From Fimbriimonadaceae bacterium (GTDB lineage Bacteria > Armatimonadota > UBA10988), in assembly GCA_020850355.1 (NCBI GenBank), contig JADZEX010000080.1, forward strand, positions 1-36,518: a stretch of DNA of 36,518 nt, read 5' to 3'. Below are positions 16,458 through 23,878 of this stretch, piece by piece. The first letter of the stretch is position 1. Each line of letters starts with the position of its first letter. The position numbers and the translations under genes are program-made. A model generated the notes under the pieces. It worked only from the letters and a program-made list of their open reading frames with translations, ran no database searches and was not told the DNA's origin.

Positions 16458-18199
16458 CAGAGCACCTTCGTCTCCACGCGGGTACCGTTCAGGTAGACCT
16501 CCACGACGACGTTCTGCCCCACGCCCTCGACGGTCTTCAGGACGCTGTCGCCGGCATACTTCAACTCGTTGTAGGCGACCTTCTCGCCTTCGTCGTCGCG
16601 CACCACGATTTTCACCCAGGTCAGCCGCGGCGATGACGGCACGGTGATCCGCACGCGCCCGACTTTCTTCACCTTGACGGCGGCCTTGGCCGCGGCGTCA
16701 CCCGGCGGCGCCGCCTTCCCCGGCTCGGTCACGGCGGCTTTGCCGGGCTCGGCCGGCGTCGCGCTGGGCGGCCCGCTGCTGACCTTCAGGTTGATCGCGC
16801 TGCCCGAAGCGACCTTGCGGCCGGGGCCGGGGTCCTGTTTGATCACATACCCCGGCGGCAGGGCGTCGTCGGCGACTTTCTGGGCGAACCCCAGCCGCAG
16901 CCCGAGCCGTTCGATGGTCCGCTCGGCGTCGCCCAGCGACTGGTCGGTCAGCCGCGGCACGGTCACCAGCTCGGCGCCGGTGCTGACGATGGCCTCGACG
17001 GTGCGCCCCGCCCGGACCTTGCGGCCGGCCTCGGGGCGAGTGCTGACGATGCACCCCTCGGGCACCGTCGGGCTGGCCTGGCGCAGCGTCACGGTGAACC
17101 CCAGACCGAGCGAGTCGACGAACAGGCCGCGGGCGTCGTCGACCTTCTTGCCGGTGACGTCGGGCACAATCACCTCGGCCGGGATACTGTCGACCAGCAC
17201 GCGGTAGGCGCCGACCCCGAGCACGGCCAGGGTGGTGCCCGAGACGGCGGCGGTGAAGAGCAGGATGAACAGGAAGCGGTAGCCCACCAGCAGGACCGTG
17301 ATCGGCCACGGCAGAGGCTTCAGAGGCACCTCGCGCCGGTCACGGACGCGTTGGCGGCGACGCTCGCGGGGCGAGCCGCCGCGCTCCGACTCGGCCTGCG
17401 GCCGGAGCTTCGCCAGGGCGTCGGCCGCCTGGGCCGCCGGGTAGCGATCATGCGGATCGCGCTTCAACATGCCCTCCAGAACCACGTCCAGCCCGGCTGG
17501 CAGCGCCGCCTTGAGCCGCGACGGCGCCTCGGGAACCGTCTCCGGCGCCAGCCGCCGACCGGTCAACTGCTCCCACAGCGCCACGCCAATGCTGTAGACG
17601 TCGCTGCCGGGGCTGGCGTTGTAGGACTCCCGCACTTCCGGCGCCAGGTAAACCTGGTGCTTCCGCCGCGCCGCCCAGACGCCCAGACAGTTCAACGTCT
17701 GCGCCGTGATGTCCCAATCACAGAACCACGGCCCCTGTTCCTGCAGCACGATATTGCCCGGATGCAGTTGCCCGTGACAGTGCCCCAGCTCGTGCCACTC
17801 GGCCACCGCATCGAGCAGCGCAATCCCGCAGGCCAACACGTCGTCGACGCTGCGCGGGCGCTCCATCCAGCGCTCCAACGTCGGCCCGGCGGCGTAGTCG
17901 CGCACCAGGAAGAACTGCTCCTGGTCGCGCCCGGTCTCCAAAATCGCCACGCTGGCCGGCAGCGGCGCGCTGGCCTGCTTCGCCAGAAGCTGCGTCCAGC
18001 GCCGCGCGGCGCGCTCGTCGGTGGCGTAGCGCGGGCGCAGCAGCTTCACAATCACCGGCGACTCGTGGACCTTATCGACCGCTCGCCAGGTGTCCAAGAC
18101 CGGCCCTTCGGCGAGCTGCGTCTGCAACTCATACCGAAACTTCAGCCGGCGCGGTCCACTCGGCTGCGACGACCCGCCGGTCCGCGCGGCGGGCCTCAT
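16457..18199 (-). CDS. PASTA-domain protein with Ser/Thr kinase fold lacking the catalytic Asp (pseudokinase)
   Basis: 580 residues from the ATG at 18199; the open frame runs further upstream but that part is antiparallel coding shadow of the GT2 gene. Residues 20-265 form a Hanks-type kinase fold with the ATP-site lysine K52 (VIVKLLRP), N149, D161 (DWD in place of DFG) and APE at 186-188. The HRD loop reads HGQLHPGN, with Q144 where the catalytic Asp should be (codon CAA, 17770-17768), and the glycine loop is degenerate. A membrane segment (~298-325) leads to two PASTA domains (~345-408 and ~412-475), a Pro/Ala linker and a C-terminal beta domain. It is likely a cell-wall or lipid-II-sensing scaffold rather than an active kinase. 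Confidence 0.85.
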   Translation of the reverse strand: MRPAARTGGSSQPSGPRRLKFRYELQTQLAEGPVLDTWRAVDKVHESPVIVKLLRPRYATDERAARRWTQLLAKQASAPLPASVAILETGRDQEQFFLVRDYAAGPTLERWMERPRSVDDVLACGIALLDAVAEWHELGHCHGQLHPGNIVLQEQGPWFCDWDITAQTLNCLGVWAARRKHQVYLAPEVRESYNASPGSDVYSIGVALWEQLTGRRLAPETVPEAPSRLKAALPAGLDVVLEGMLKRDPHDRYPAAQAADALAKLRPQAESERGGSPRERRRQRVRDRREVPLKPLPWPITVLLVGYRFLFILLFTAAVSGTTLAVLGVGAYRVLVDSIPAEVIVPDVTGKKVDDARGLFVDSLGLGFTVTLRQASPTVPEGCIVSTRPEAGRKVRAGRTVEAIVSTGAELVTVPRLTDQSLGDAERTIERLGLRLGFAQKVADDALPPGYVIKQDPGPGRKVASGSAINLKVSSGPPSATPAEPGKAAVTEPGKAAPPGDAAAKAAVKVKKVGRVRITVPSSPRLTWVKIVVRDDEGEKVAYNELKYAGDSVLKTVEGVGQNVVVEVYLNGTRVETKVL

Positions 18200-18915
18200 C
18201 CGCGGCCGCTCAGACGACCCCAGGCCCGTCGGAAGACCAGCCGCATCGCCTCGAAGATGATCCTCTTGCTGATCTTCGACTTCCCCCGCAGGCGGTCCTC
18301 GAAGATGATCGGCACCTGCGCGAAGCGGCAGCCCCGGCGAGTGAAGAGGTAGGTCATCTCGACCAGGTAGGAGTACCCGTCGACGGTCACCTGCCCAAAG
18401 TCGAAGTCGGCCAGGACGCTGGCGCGGTAGCAGCGGAAGCCCGAGGTGCAGTCGTCGACGCGCAGCCCGAGCAACGTGCGGGCGGTGAAGTTGGCGCCGC
18501 GCGAGAGGATCTGCCGCCCCAGGCCCCAGTTGCGGGTGCCCCCGCCGGCGACGTACCGCGAGCCGATGGTGACGTCGGCCTGCTCGCGCTCGGCGGTGGC
18601 GATCATCTCTGGCAGGTAGCGCGGGTGGTGCGAGAAGTCGGCATCCATGTGGATCACATAGTCCGGCTGCTGCTCCAGCGCCTGCCGCAGCCCGGCGATC
18701 TCGGCCGAGGCGAAGCCCAGCTTGCCAGCTCGGCGCAGCAGGTGCAGCCGCGGCCAGGTGGCCTGCAGTTCGGCCACCCGGTCGGACGTGCCGTCCGGCG
18801 AGTTGTCGTCGACGATCAACAGATGGAACTGCGGCTCGAGCGCCATCACCTCTGGAATCAGGTGCTCCAGGTTGTCCCGCTCGTTGTAAGTCGGGATCAC
18901 GATGTAGGCTTCCAC
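18196..18915 (-). CDS. Polyprenol-phosphate mannosyltransferase-like GT2
   Basis: 239 residues. Motifs: PTYNERDNL near the N-terminus, VDDNSPDGT, DADFSHHP (metal and nucleotide-sugar site), GSRY and GFRCYRA, then RGKSKIS near the end. This is the soluble DPM1 type without C-terminal membrane helices. It would transfer a hexose, probably mannose from GDP-mannose, onto polyprenyl phosphate at the cytoplasmic face. Its stop overlaps the pseudokinase start as ATGA, and the UbiA gene ends 9 bp upstream. That places lipid-linked sugar synthesis and envelope sensing in one transcription unit. Confidence 0.88.
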   Translation of the reverse strand: MEAYIVIPTYNERDNLEHLIPEVMALEPQFHLLIVDDNSPDGTSDRVAELQATWPRLHLLRRAGKLGFASAEIAGLRQALEQQPDYVIHMDADFSHHPRYLPEMIATAEREQADVTIGSRYVAGGGTRNWGLGRQILSRGANFTARTLLGLRVDDCTSGFRCYRASVLADFDFGQVTVDGYSYLVEMTYLFTRRGCRFAQVPIIFEDRLRGKSKISKRIIFEAMRLVFRRAWGRLSGRG

Positions 18916-18924
18916 AGGCTCTCC

Positions 18925-19905
18925 CTAGAGACCACGCCCGCGCGTCACCGTCAGCATCACCACACCCCACAGCGTCAGGCTGACCAGCATCGACGGATCC
19001 GTGAAGATCCGCTCGGGATCCTGCCCGATGTCGCGCTTGTGGACCAGATAAAGATACCGGAAAACGCCGTACACCACGAACGGGATGGTGAACATCAGGC
19101 CATACCGCTCGCTCACCAGGTTGAGTTCCATCGGCCGCACGAAGGTGTACAGCGAGTAGCTCAGGATCACGGCCGTGCCGGCCATTTGGATCATCTGGTC
19201 GAGCAGCGCCTCGCTGTAGCCGTGCGCGGTCTGGTACTTCCGCAGCACCGCGCGCGTCTCACCGAGGTTCTCGGGGTCGCTGGCGGCCAGCTCGCCGCGG
19301 CGTTTGCAGAGCGCGATGAACAACGCCCCGAACAGCGTACAGACGATGATCCAGGGCGAGGGCGGCTCCGGCATCACCCAGCAGCCGGCCACCGCGCGCA
19401 CCACGAAGAGCACCGCGATGCTCAACACATCGACGATCGCGATGTTCTTCAGCAGGAAGCTGTAGGCGTTGGTCAGGACCAGGTAGAGCAGCGCGCAGTA
19501 CCCGAAGGCGAGCGTCGCCTCGGCCCGCAGCGCCAGGAACCAGGCGCCGGTCAGGGCGACCGCGAAACAGCCCAGCGCCAGCAGCACGGCGGCCTGGTAG
19601 GACAGCGCGCCAGAAGCAATCGGACGCAGGCACTTCTTCGGATGGCTGCGATCGGCCTCGATGTCATGCAGATCGTTGACCAGGTAGCCGCCTGAGGAGA
19701 GCAGACAGAACACCGCAAAGGCCGCCAGCGCCACGCCCAGGTCGGCCCAGTTGATCAGCTCGCGGATCCCCCCACCCGAGGTCGCGGCGTGCCACCGCCC
19801 GGTGAACGCCAGGCCGCCAAACAGCAGCACGTTCTTGACCCACTGCCGCGGCCGCAGGCTGCGCCAGATCGCTCGCCCCAAACTCATCGGTGGCGCGCTC
19901 GACAT
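18925..19905 (-). CDS. UbiA-family prenyltransferase, decaprenyl-phosphate phosphoribosyltransferase-like
   Basis: 326 residues with about eight or nine membrane helices. RPRQWVKNVLLFGGLAF opens the protein. The first Asp-rich motif is NDLHDIEADRSHPKKCLRP (residues 77-95) and the second is IAIVDVLSIAVLFVVRAVAG. The -HPKK-RPIASG signature matches UbiA members that make polyprenyl-phosphate phosphoribose rather than quinones. The expected product is a lipid-linked ribose or arabinose donor for envelope glycans. It starts 7 bp after the flavoprotein-like BMC gene, so it may be on the BMC transcript. Assignment to the DPPR subgroup is from motif memory. Confidence 0.82.
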   Translation of the reverse strand: MSSAPPMSLGRAIWRSLRPRQWVKNVLLFGGLAFTGRWHAATSGGGIRELINWADLGVALAAFAVFCLLSSGGYLVNDLHDIEADRSHPKKCLRPIASGALSYQAAVLLALGCFAVALTGAWFLALRAEATLAFGYCALLYLVLTNAYSFLLKNIAIVDVLSIAVLFVVRAVAGCWVMPEPPSPWIIVCTLFGALFIALCKRRGELAASDPENLGETRAVLRKYQTAHGYSEALLDQMIQMAGTAVILSYSLYTFVRPMELNLVSERYGLMFTIPFVVYGVFRYLYLVHKRDIGQDPERIFTDPSMLVSLTLWGVVMLTVTRGRGL

Positions 19906-19912
19906 CGTCTTC

Positions 19913-20647
19913 TCAGTGCGGCAGCCGGCGCAGGATCACGCCCAGTTCGCGGGCCCGGTCGAGCGCCAGCGGGGTGACCAGCGCGCCAGCCGGCAGCACC
20001 AGCTCATCGCCCGCCGCCTCGACCTCCGCGGCGGTCACCAGGGCGCGGTTGCTGGCCGCGTTGTACCCCGGCGGGCCAGCCAGCGCCGTCTCGGCGGCCG
20101 CCGCCAACTGCGCTGCCGGCAACACCGTGGCGCCGAAGACTTCCAACCGCGCCACCGGCTCGGCCAGCGCGGCCCGCAACTGCGGTGTGGCGTCAGGGGC
20201 TTCCAAGAACAGCCCATCGGTGGCCAGCACCACCGGCTTGCCGCGGCGGAGGGCGTCGAACAGGAACCGCTCGCCCCACCGCTCGGGCATCGTCAGCGCC
20301 ACCCGCAACGCCGTGGCCCGGTCCAAGGTCGCCGCCAGCACCAGGTCGGCGCCCTTGGCGAAGGCGCGGGGACAGCCGGCGTCGACTTCGGTCTGAACCG
20401 TCGCCGCGCCGCCCCGCTCGCGGACGTAGGCCGGCGTGACCTGCGCCGTCTCGCCACTGGTCAGCACGTACTCCAGCCGCCAGCGGCTGGCCAGCGGCTT
20501 CAGCCCCGCCAGCACCAGATCGAGTCCGTGGTCGGTGTCGCTGACCAGCACCCGCACCCGCGGCCCGCGCGGAGCCGGGGGCTGCAACTGTGCCAGGACC
20601 GCCTGGACGGTGGCCTCGACCAGTTGCGCCAGCTCCTGCTCAGTCAC
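19913..20647 (-). CDS. Microcompartment-associated flavoprotein-like protein
   Basis: 244 residues starting with GTG, which overlaps the PduL stop as GTGA. Residues 1-21 form an amphipathic helix (MTEQELAQLVEATVQAVLAQ) like encapsulation peptides. A Pro-rich linker then leads to a Rossmann-like core (VRVLVSDTDHGLDLVLAG...ADLVLAATLDRATALRVAL, then GKPVVLATDGLFL). The last ~40 residues (LVTAAEVEAA, LPAGALVTPLALDRARELGV) resemble a tail found on several BMC enzymes. The best match I can recall is the flavoprotein/EutQ-like group seen in BMC loci. Flavin binding and the reaction are unproven. I infer it is a lumen enzyme. Confidence 0.62.
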   Translation of the reverse strand: MTEQELAQLVEATVQAVLAQLQPPAPRGPRVRVLVSDTDHGLDLVLAGLKPLASRWRLEYVLTSGETAQVTPAYVRERGGAATVQTEVDAGCPRAFAKGADLVLAATLDRATALRVALTMPERWGERFLFDALRRGKPVVLATDGLFLEAPDATPQLRAALAEPVARLEVFGATVLPAAQLAAAAETALAGPPGYNAASNRALVTAAEVEAAGDELVLPAGALVTPLALDRARELGVILRRLPH

Positions 20648-21279
20648 CGCACCATCCGCGCCGTCACCCCTTGGGTGATGTCGGCGGCATTGGCCTCGTC
20701 GGTGTCGAGATGCATTTCCAGCAGCGTGCCCTCGGCGATCCGGACGATCACGTTGCGTAGCAGGGCCCCGCGGGGTCCGTCGACCTCGACGTCAAGGCGG
20801 TCGCCGTTGGCGACGCCGAAGCGGGAGGCGCAGGCGGCGTCCATGTGGACGTGCCGCGCCGCGATGATCAGACCCTCGGGCAACTGCACCGACCCGCGTG
20901 GCCCGATCAGCGTCACCCCGGGTGTCCCGGCGATGTCGCCCGACAGCCGCAGCGGCGGATTCACGCCCAGCGCGAAGGCGTCGGTGCGGGCCAGCTCGAC
21001 CTGGCTGTGCGGCCGCAGCGGGAAGAGGATCCGCACGGCGTGCAGCGCGCGCTTCGCGGTCGCCACGGTGACGGTCTCGTTGGCGGCGTAGAAGCCCGGC
21101 TGGTACAGCTCGTTGCGCACGGTCAACTCGTAGCCCGGCCCGTAGAGCTGGTCCAGGTGCTCGCGACAGAGATGCACGTGACGCACGCTGACGCCGATCG
21201 GGATCGGCTCCGGCTCGCCCCGCAACTCGGCCAGCACCGCGGCCGTGACACGTCGGATCAGATCATCGCTGACAGCCAT
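20644..21279 (-). CDS. pduL: PduL phosphate acyltransferase (BMC)
   Basis: 211 residues. PduL converts acyl-CoA plus phosphate to acyl phosphate and recycles CoA inside microcompartments. Residues 5-20 (DDLIRRVTAAVLAELR) are an N-terminal encapsulation-peptide helix. Two PTAC beta-barrel halves follow, with zinc-ligand histidines in SVRHVHLC (H34, H36), ARHVHM (H143, H145) and H190. LFPLRPHSQVELARTDAF and the signature MHLDTDEANAAD are characteristic. The length matches known PduL. It is separated from the shell genes by a strong hairpin at 21312-21340. Confidence 0.95.
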   Translation of the reverse strand: MAVSDDLIRRVTAAVLAELRGEPEPIPIGVSVRHVHLCREHLDQLYGPGYELTVRNELYQPGFYAANETVTVATAKRALHAVRILFPLRPHSQVELARTDAFALGVNPPLRLSGDIAGTPGVTLIGPRGSVQLPEGLIIAARHVHMDAACASRFGVANGDRLDVEVDGPRGALLRNVIVRIAEGTLLEMHLDTDEANAADITQGVTARMVR

Positions 21280-21311
21280 CGGGGTCGGGCTTTCGGGTCA
21301 GGGACAGCCCG

Positions 21312-21340
21312 GCCGCGGACCCGTCGAGCGGGTCCGCGGC
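21312..21340 (-). other. Strong intra-operon hairpin between shell and pduL genes
   Basis: A perfect 12-bp inverted repeat (left arm 21312-21323, right arm 21329-21340) with loop TCGAG sits in the 86-bp gap between the BMC-H gene ending at 21366 and pduL. It has no T tract downstream, so it is not a canonical intrinsic terminator. It could attenuate transcription or mark mRNA processing, leaving upstream shell mRNA in excess over downstream enzyme mRNA. Confidence 0.65.
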
Positions 21341-21365
21341 GCGGTCCAGCGGCAGACCCCGGCGG

Positions 21366-21638
21366 CTAGCCAGGCAGGATCTTCGTCAGTTCCTCGTGCG
21401 GCCGGGCGATCACATGCACGCTGATCAGCTCCCCGACCTTGCGCGCCGCGGCGGCGCCGGCATCGGTCGCGGCCTTCACCGCGCCGACATCGCCGCGCAC
21501 CAGCACCGTGACGTACCCGCCGCCGATCTGCTCCTTGCCGACCAGATCGACATTCGCGGCTTTGACCATCGCGTCCGCGGCTTCGATGGCACCGACCAGA
21601 CCCTTGGTCTCGATCATGCCCAAAGCTTCACCAGCCAT
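21366..21638 (-). CDS. BMC-H hexameric shell protein, canonical pore
   Basis: 90 residues, a single BMC (Pfam 00936) domain of standard length. [20 protein letters not shown] opens it. K26 is the conserved interface lysine ([10 protein letters not shown]), and I38-V43 (IGGGYV) form the central pore loop. [19 protein letters not shown] and [14 protein letters not shown] complete the fold. Six copies would make one shell tile. It follows the other BMC-H gene by 30 bp. Confidence 0.96.
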   Translation of the reverse strand: MAGEALGMIETKGLVGAIEAADAMVKAANVDLVGKEQIGGGYVTVLVRGDVGAVKAATDAGAAAARKVGELISVHVIARPHEELTKILPG

Positions 21639-21668
21639 GCTCGCCTCCGTATGGGTTCCAACGACCGA

Positions 21669-22004
21669 TCAGGCGCCGGCCGGGTCGGTCTTCTTGCGTC
21701 GCGTCGTGGCCGGCGGCGGGGTCGCCGCACCGCCGGTCATCTTTTCCAACCCCGCGGCCGGCCGGGGAATCAGATGCACCGAGATCAGTTGCCCGACCCG
21801 TCGGGCCTCGGCCGCGCCGGCTTCCATCGCCGCGGCCACCGCGGCGACATCGCCCTCGTAAAGGATGGTGGTCAGCGGGCTGCCCTTCATCGCAACGCGC
21901 CGCACCACCTTCACGCCGGCGGCCTTGGCCGCGGCATCGGCGGCGGCCAGGGCGCCGACCAGGCCCATCGTTTCGATCACGCCGATCGCCTGTTGATCTG
22001 CCAC
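21669..22004 (-). CDS. BMC-H shell protein with divergent pore loop and C-terminal tail
   Basis: 111 residues, GTG start. The SD AGGAGAGG overlaps the aldolase stop codon TAG. Residues 5-88 are a BMC domain (AIGVIETMGLVGALAAADAA, K27, EGDVAAVAAAMEAGAAEARR, LISVHLIPRP). Aligned on the GDV motif, the pore loop is K40-G41-S42-P43-L44 where its neighbour has IGGGY. This puts a lysine and a proline at or near the pore. A ~22-residue Pro/Thr/Lys-rich tail follows the fold. Two dissimilar hexamers suggest separate roles, such as selective metabolite passage. Confidence 0.93.
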   Translation of the reverse strand: MADQQAIGVIETMGLVGALAAADAAAKAAGVKVVRRVAMKGSPLTTILYEGDVAAVAAAMEAGAAEARRVGQLISVHLIPRPAAGLEKMTGGAATPPPATTRRKKTDPAGA

Positions 22005-22014
22005 GGCGCCTCTC

Positions 22015-22800
22015 CTAGCCCTGCTTCAGCTCGCGCACGACCCGCTCGGCAACCCGCTGCACCAACGCTTCGAGATCGCCGTCGGCACTGCCGGCCGGCC
22101 GTTGCGCCGGCTGGTTGCTGCCAGGGGCGAAGGTCAGGCACTCACGCGGGTAGCCGAAGCCGAGCTTGTCGCGCATCTGCCGCAGGTGCGGCAGGTCTTC
22201 GTCGGAGATCACGTTCTCCTTGCCCAGCAGCCGCGCGATGAAGGTGATCTGCGCCGACAGTTCCAAGGTCTCGGTGCGATAGTAGGCCTGGAAGATGTCC
22301 TTGCCCAGCGACAGGCTGCCGTGGTTCTGCAGCAGAAACACGTCATGGTCGCGAACGTAGGGGCGCACCGACTCCCCGAGCTGGGGCGTGCTGGGAGCGC
22401 CGTACGGCGCCAGCGGCACGTCACCCAGGGCGACCACGAACTCCGGCAACGTCGGCCGGTTGAAGCCCTCGCCATAGACCGCGAAACCGGTCGCATAGGG
22501 CGGATGGGCGTGCACCACGGCGCCGATGTCGCAGCGCTCGCGGTACATCGCCAGATGCATCAGAATCTCGCTGGACATCTTCAGATGCCCCTCGAGCTGC
22601 TTCCCGTCGAGGTCGACCACCACCAGCATGTCGGGCGTCAAGAAGCCCTTGCTGACCCCGGTCGGCGTCGCCAGCACGCGGTCGCCGTCGAGCCGCACGG
22701 AGAGGTTGCCGTCGTTGTAGGCGACGAAACCCTTCTGCCAGACGCGACGACCGACTTCGCAGATGTCCTGGCGGAGTTCGGTTTGGCTCTTCTCGAACAT
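22015..22800 (-). CDS. Class II aldolase with C-terminal encapsulation peptide
   Basis: 261 residues of the FucA/RhaD/AraD class II aldolase family. The zinc ligands are H97, H99 (VVHAHPPYAT) and H160 (QNHGSLSLG), and the catalytic glutamate is E78 (MSSEILMH). ATPTGVSKGFLTPDMLVVVD near residues 44-63 is family-typical. Such enzymes cleave fuculose- or rhamnulose-1-phosphate to DHAP and lactaldehyde. A flexible Pro/Ser/Gly linker (225-240) leads to an amphipathic helix (DLEALVQRVAERVVRELK, 242-259), a classic targeting tail. This strongly suggests it sits in the BMC lumen. The exact sugar is not known. Confidence 0.93.
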   Translation of the reverse strand: MFEKSQTELRQDICEVGRRVWQKGFVAYNDGNLSVRLDGDRVLATPTGVSKGFLTPDMLVVVDLDGKQLEGHLKMSSEILMHLAMYRERCDIGAVVHAHPPYATGFAVYGEGFNRPTLPEFVVALGDVPLAPYGAPSTPQLGESVRPYVRDHDVFLLQNHGSLSLGKDIFQAYYRTETLELSAQITFIARLLGKENVISDEDLPHLRQMRDKLGFGYPRECLTFAPGSNQPAQRPAGSADGDLEALVQRVAERVVRELKQG

Positions 22801-22817
22801 GCTGTCGCCTTTCGCGC

Positions 22818-23789
22818 TCAGAGCGTGATGACCTGCCCGCTACGGGCACTCTCGTTCATCGCCAGGGTGACCGCCAGCGTCTTCAGCGCCTCGGGGTAGG
22901 GCGAGCGGATCAGCGTCGGGTCGCCACTGCCGTCGACCGCGTCGACGAAGAAGGTGTCCTCGCGGACCGTCGGGTTGAGCAGCGCCTTGTTGGTGAAGGC
23001 CTCGACCCCACCGCCCTTGATCGTGATGTTGCCGCCGCGGATCTCGGCGACCTTGCCACCAAAGTGGACATCCAGCCCGACCTGGCCGACGCCCTCCAGG
23101 GCGCAGCTCGTCGAGATGGTACAGACCGCGCCGCTGGCGAAGGTCAGCGTGGCGGTCCCGGCGTCGGCGACCTCGAGGCCCTCCAGCTTTTCGTGCATTC
23201 GGTAGAGGTTGTACTGCGCGTAGACCGCGGTGACCTCGCCGAGCAGCCAGCGCGCCAGGTCGGTGATGTGGGTGCACTGCTCGACCATCTGCCCGCCGCT
23301 GGTCGCCCACTTGCGCCACCACCAGACGCCCGGCGTGCCGCCTAGCCAATACCCCAGCGCCAGACCGATCGGCTGGTCGCCGATCACCGTTTGCAGCCAG
23401 TCCACCGAGTCGTAGTGTCGCCAATGGTAGCCGACCCCGGTGATCAGCCCCTTGGCCGCGATCTTGGCGGCGGTCGCCGTGGCGCGGGCGAGGTCGACGT
23501 CGATCGGCTTCTCGATGAAGAAGGGCAGCCCCGCCTCGATCACGGCGTCTTCGAACTCGCCGTGGAAACAGGGCGGCAGGCAGATGTAGACGGCGTCCAG
23601 CCGGGCCTCGCTGAGCATCGCCCGGTAATCGGTGTAGGGCGTGCCGCCGTGCTCTTCGGCCGCAGCCTTGGCGCGGGCCTCGTCGGCGTCGCAGAAGGCC
23701 ACCATCTGGGCCTTCGGAATCTGCGCCAGCGCCTTGCGGTGCGCGCCCGCGATGCCGCCCGTGCCGATGAAGCCAATCCGAACCGCCAT
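22818..23789 (-). CDS. Gfo/Idh/MocA-family NAD(P)-dependent oxidoreductase
   Basis: 323 residues. The N-terminal Rossmann motif is GFIGTGGIAGAH. EKP is present in FFIEKPIDVDLA, and the catalytic region is GGQMVEQCTHITDLARWL. A C-terminal alpha/beta dimer domain follows. These enzymes oxidise or reduce sugars and inositols. It has no encapsulation-peptide helix. The SD GAGGAGG lies ~7 bp before the ATG, and it is the first gene of the BMC operon, 17 bp before the aldolase. I infer it prepares the sugar for the aldolase. A sugar isomerase gene is divergent from it. Confidence 0.9.
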   Translation of the reverse strand: MAVRIGFIGTGGIAGAHRKALAQIPKAQMVAFCDADEARAKAAAEEHGGTPYTDYRAMLSEARLDAVYICLPPCFHGEFEDAVIEAGLPFFIEKPIDVDLARATATAAKIAAKGLITGVGYHWRHYDSVDWLQTVIGDQPIGLALGYWLGGTPGVWWWRKWATSGGQMVEQCTHITDLARWLLGEVTAVYAQYNLYRMHEKLEGLEVADAGTATLTFASGAVCTISTSCALEGVGQVGLDVHFGGKVAEIRGGNITIKGGGVEAFTNKALLNPTVREDTFFVDAVDGSGDPTLIRSPYPEALKTLAVTLAMNESARSGQVITL

Positions 23790-23825
23790 GCTCCAGCCTC
23801 CTCAGCGTCGCCCTGTCCGGGGTCG

Positions 23826-23831
23826 ATTATA
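23826..23831 (-). promoter_or_regulatory. Extended -10 of the microcompartment operon
   Basis: On the minus strand TGC-TATAAT (TATAAT at 23831-23826) is a perfect -10 with the TG extension, 37 bp before the oxidoreductase start. The -35 position 17 bp upstream reads GTCAAC, a weak match, as expected for an extended -10 promoter. Predicted transcription start is near 23819. Confidence 0.6.
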
Positions 23832-23849
23832 GCACAGGCCGCCGCGAGG

Positions 23850-23878
23850 TTGACCTGCCGATCAACGCGGAATACACT
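23850..23878 (+). promoter_or_regulatory. Promoter of the sugar isomerase/epimerase gene
   Basis: TTGACC (23850-23855), 17 bp, TACACT (23873-23878). Predicted transcription start near 23885 leaves a short leader. The SD AAGGAG (23894-23899) is 6 bp from the ATG at 23906. It faces away from the BMC operon promoter in the same 116-bp gap. Confidence 0.55.
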
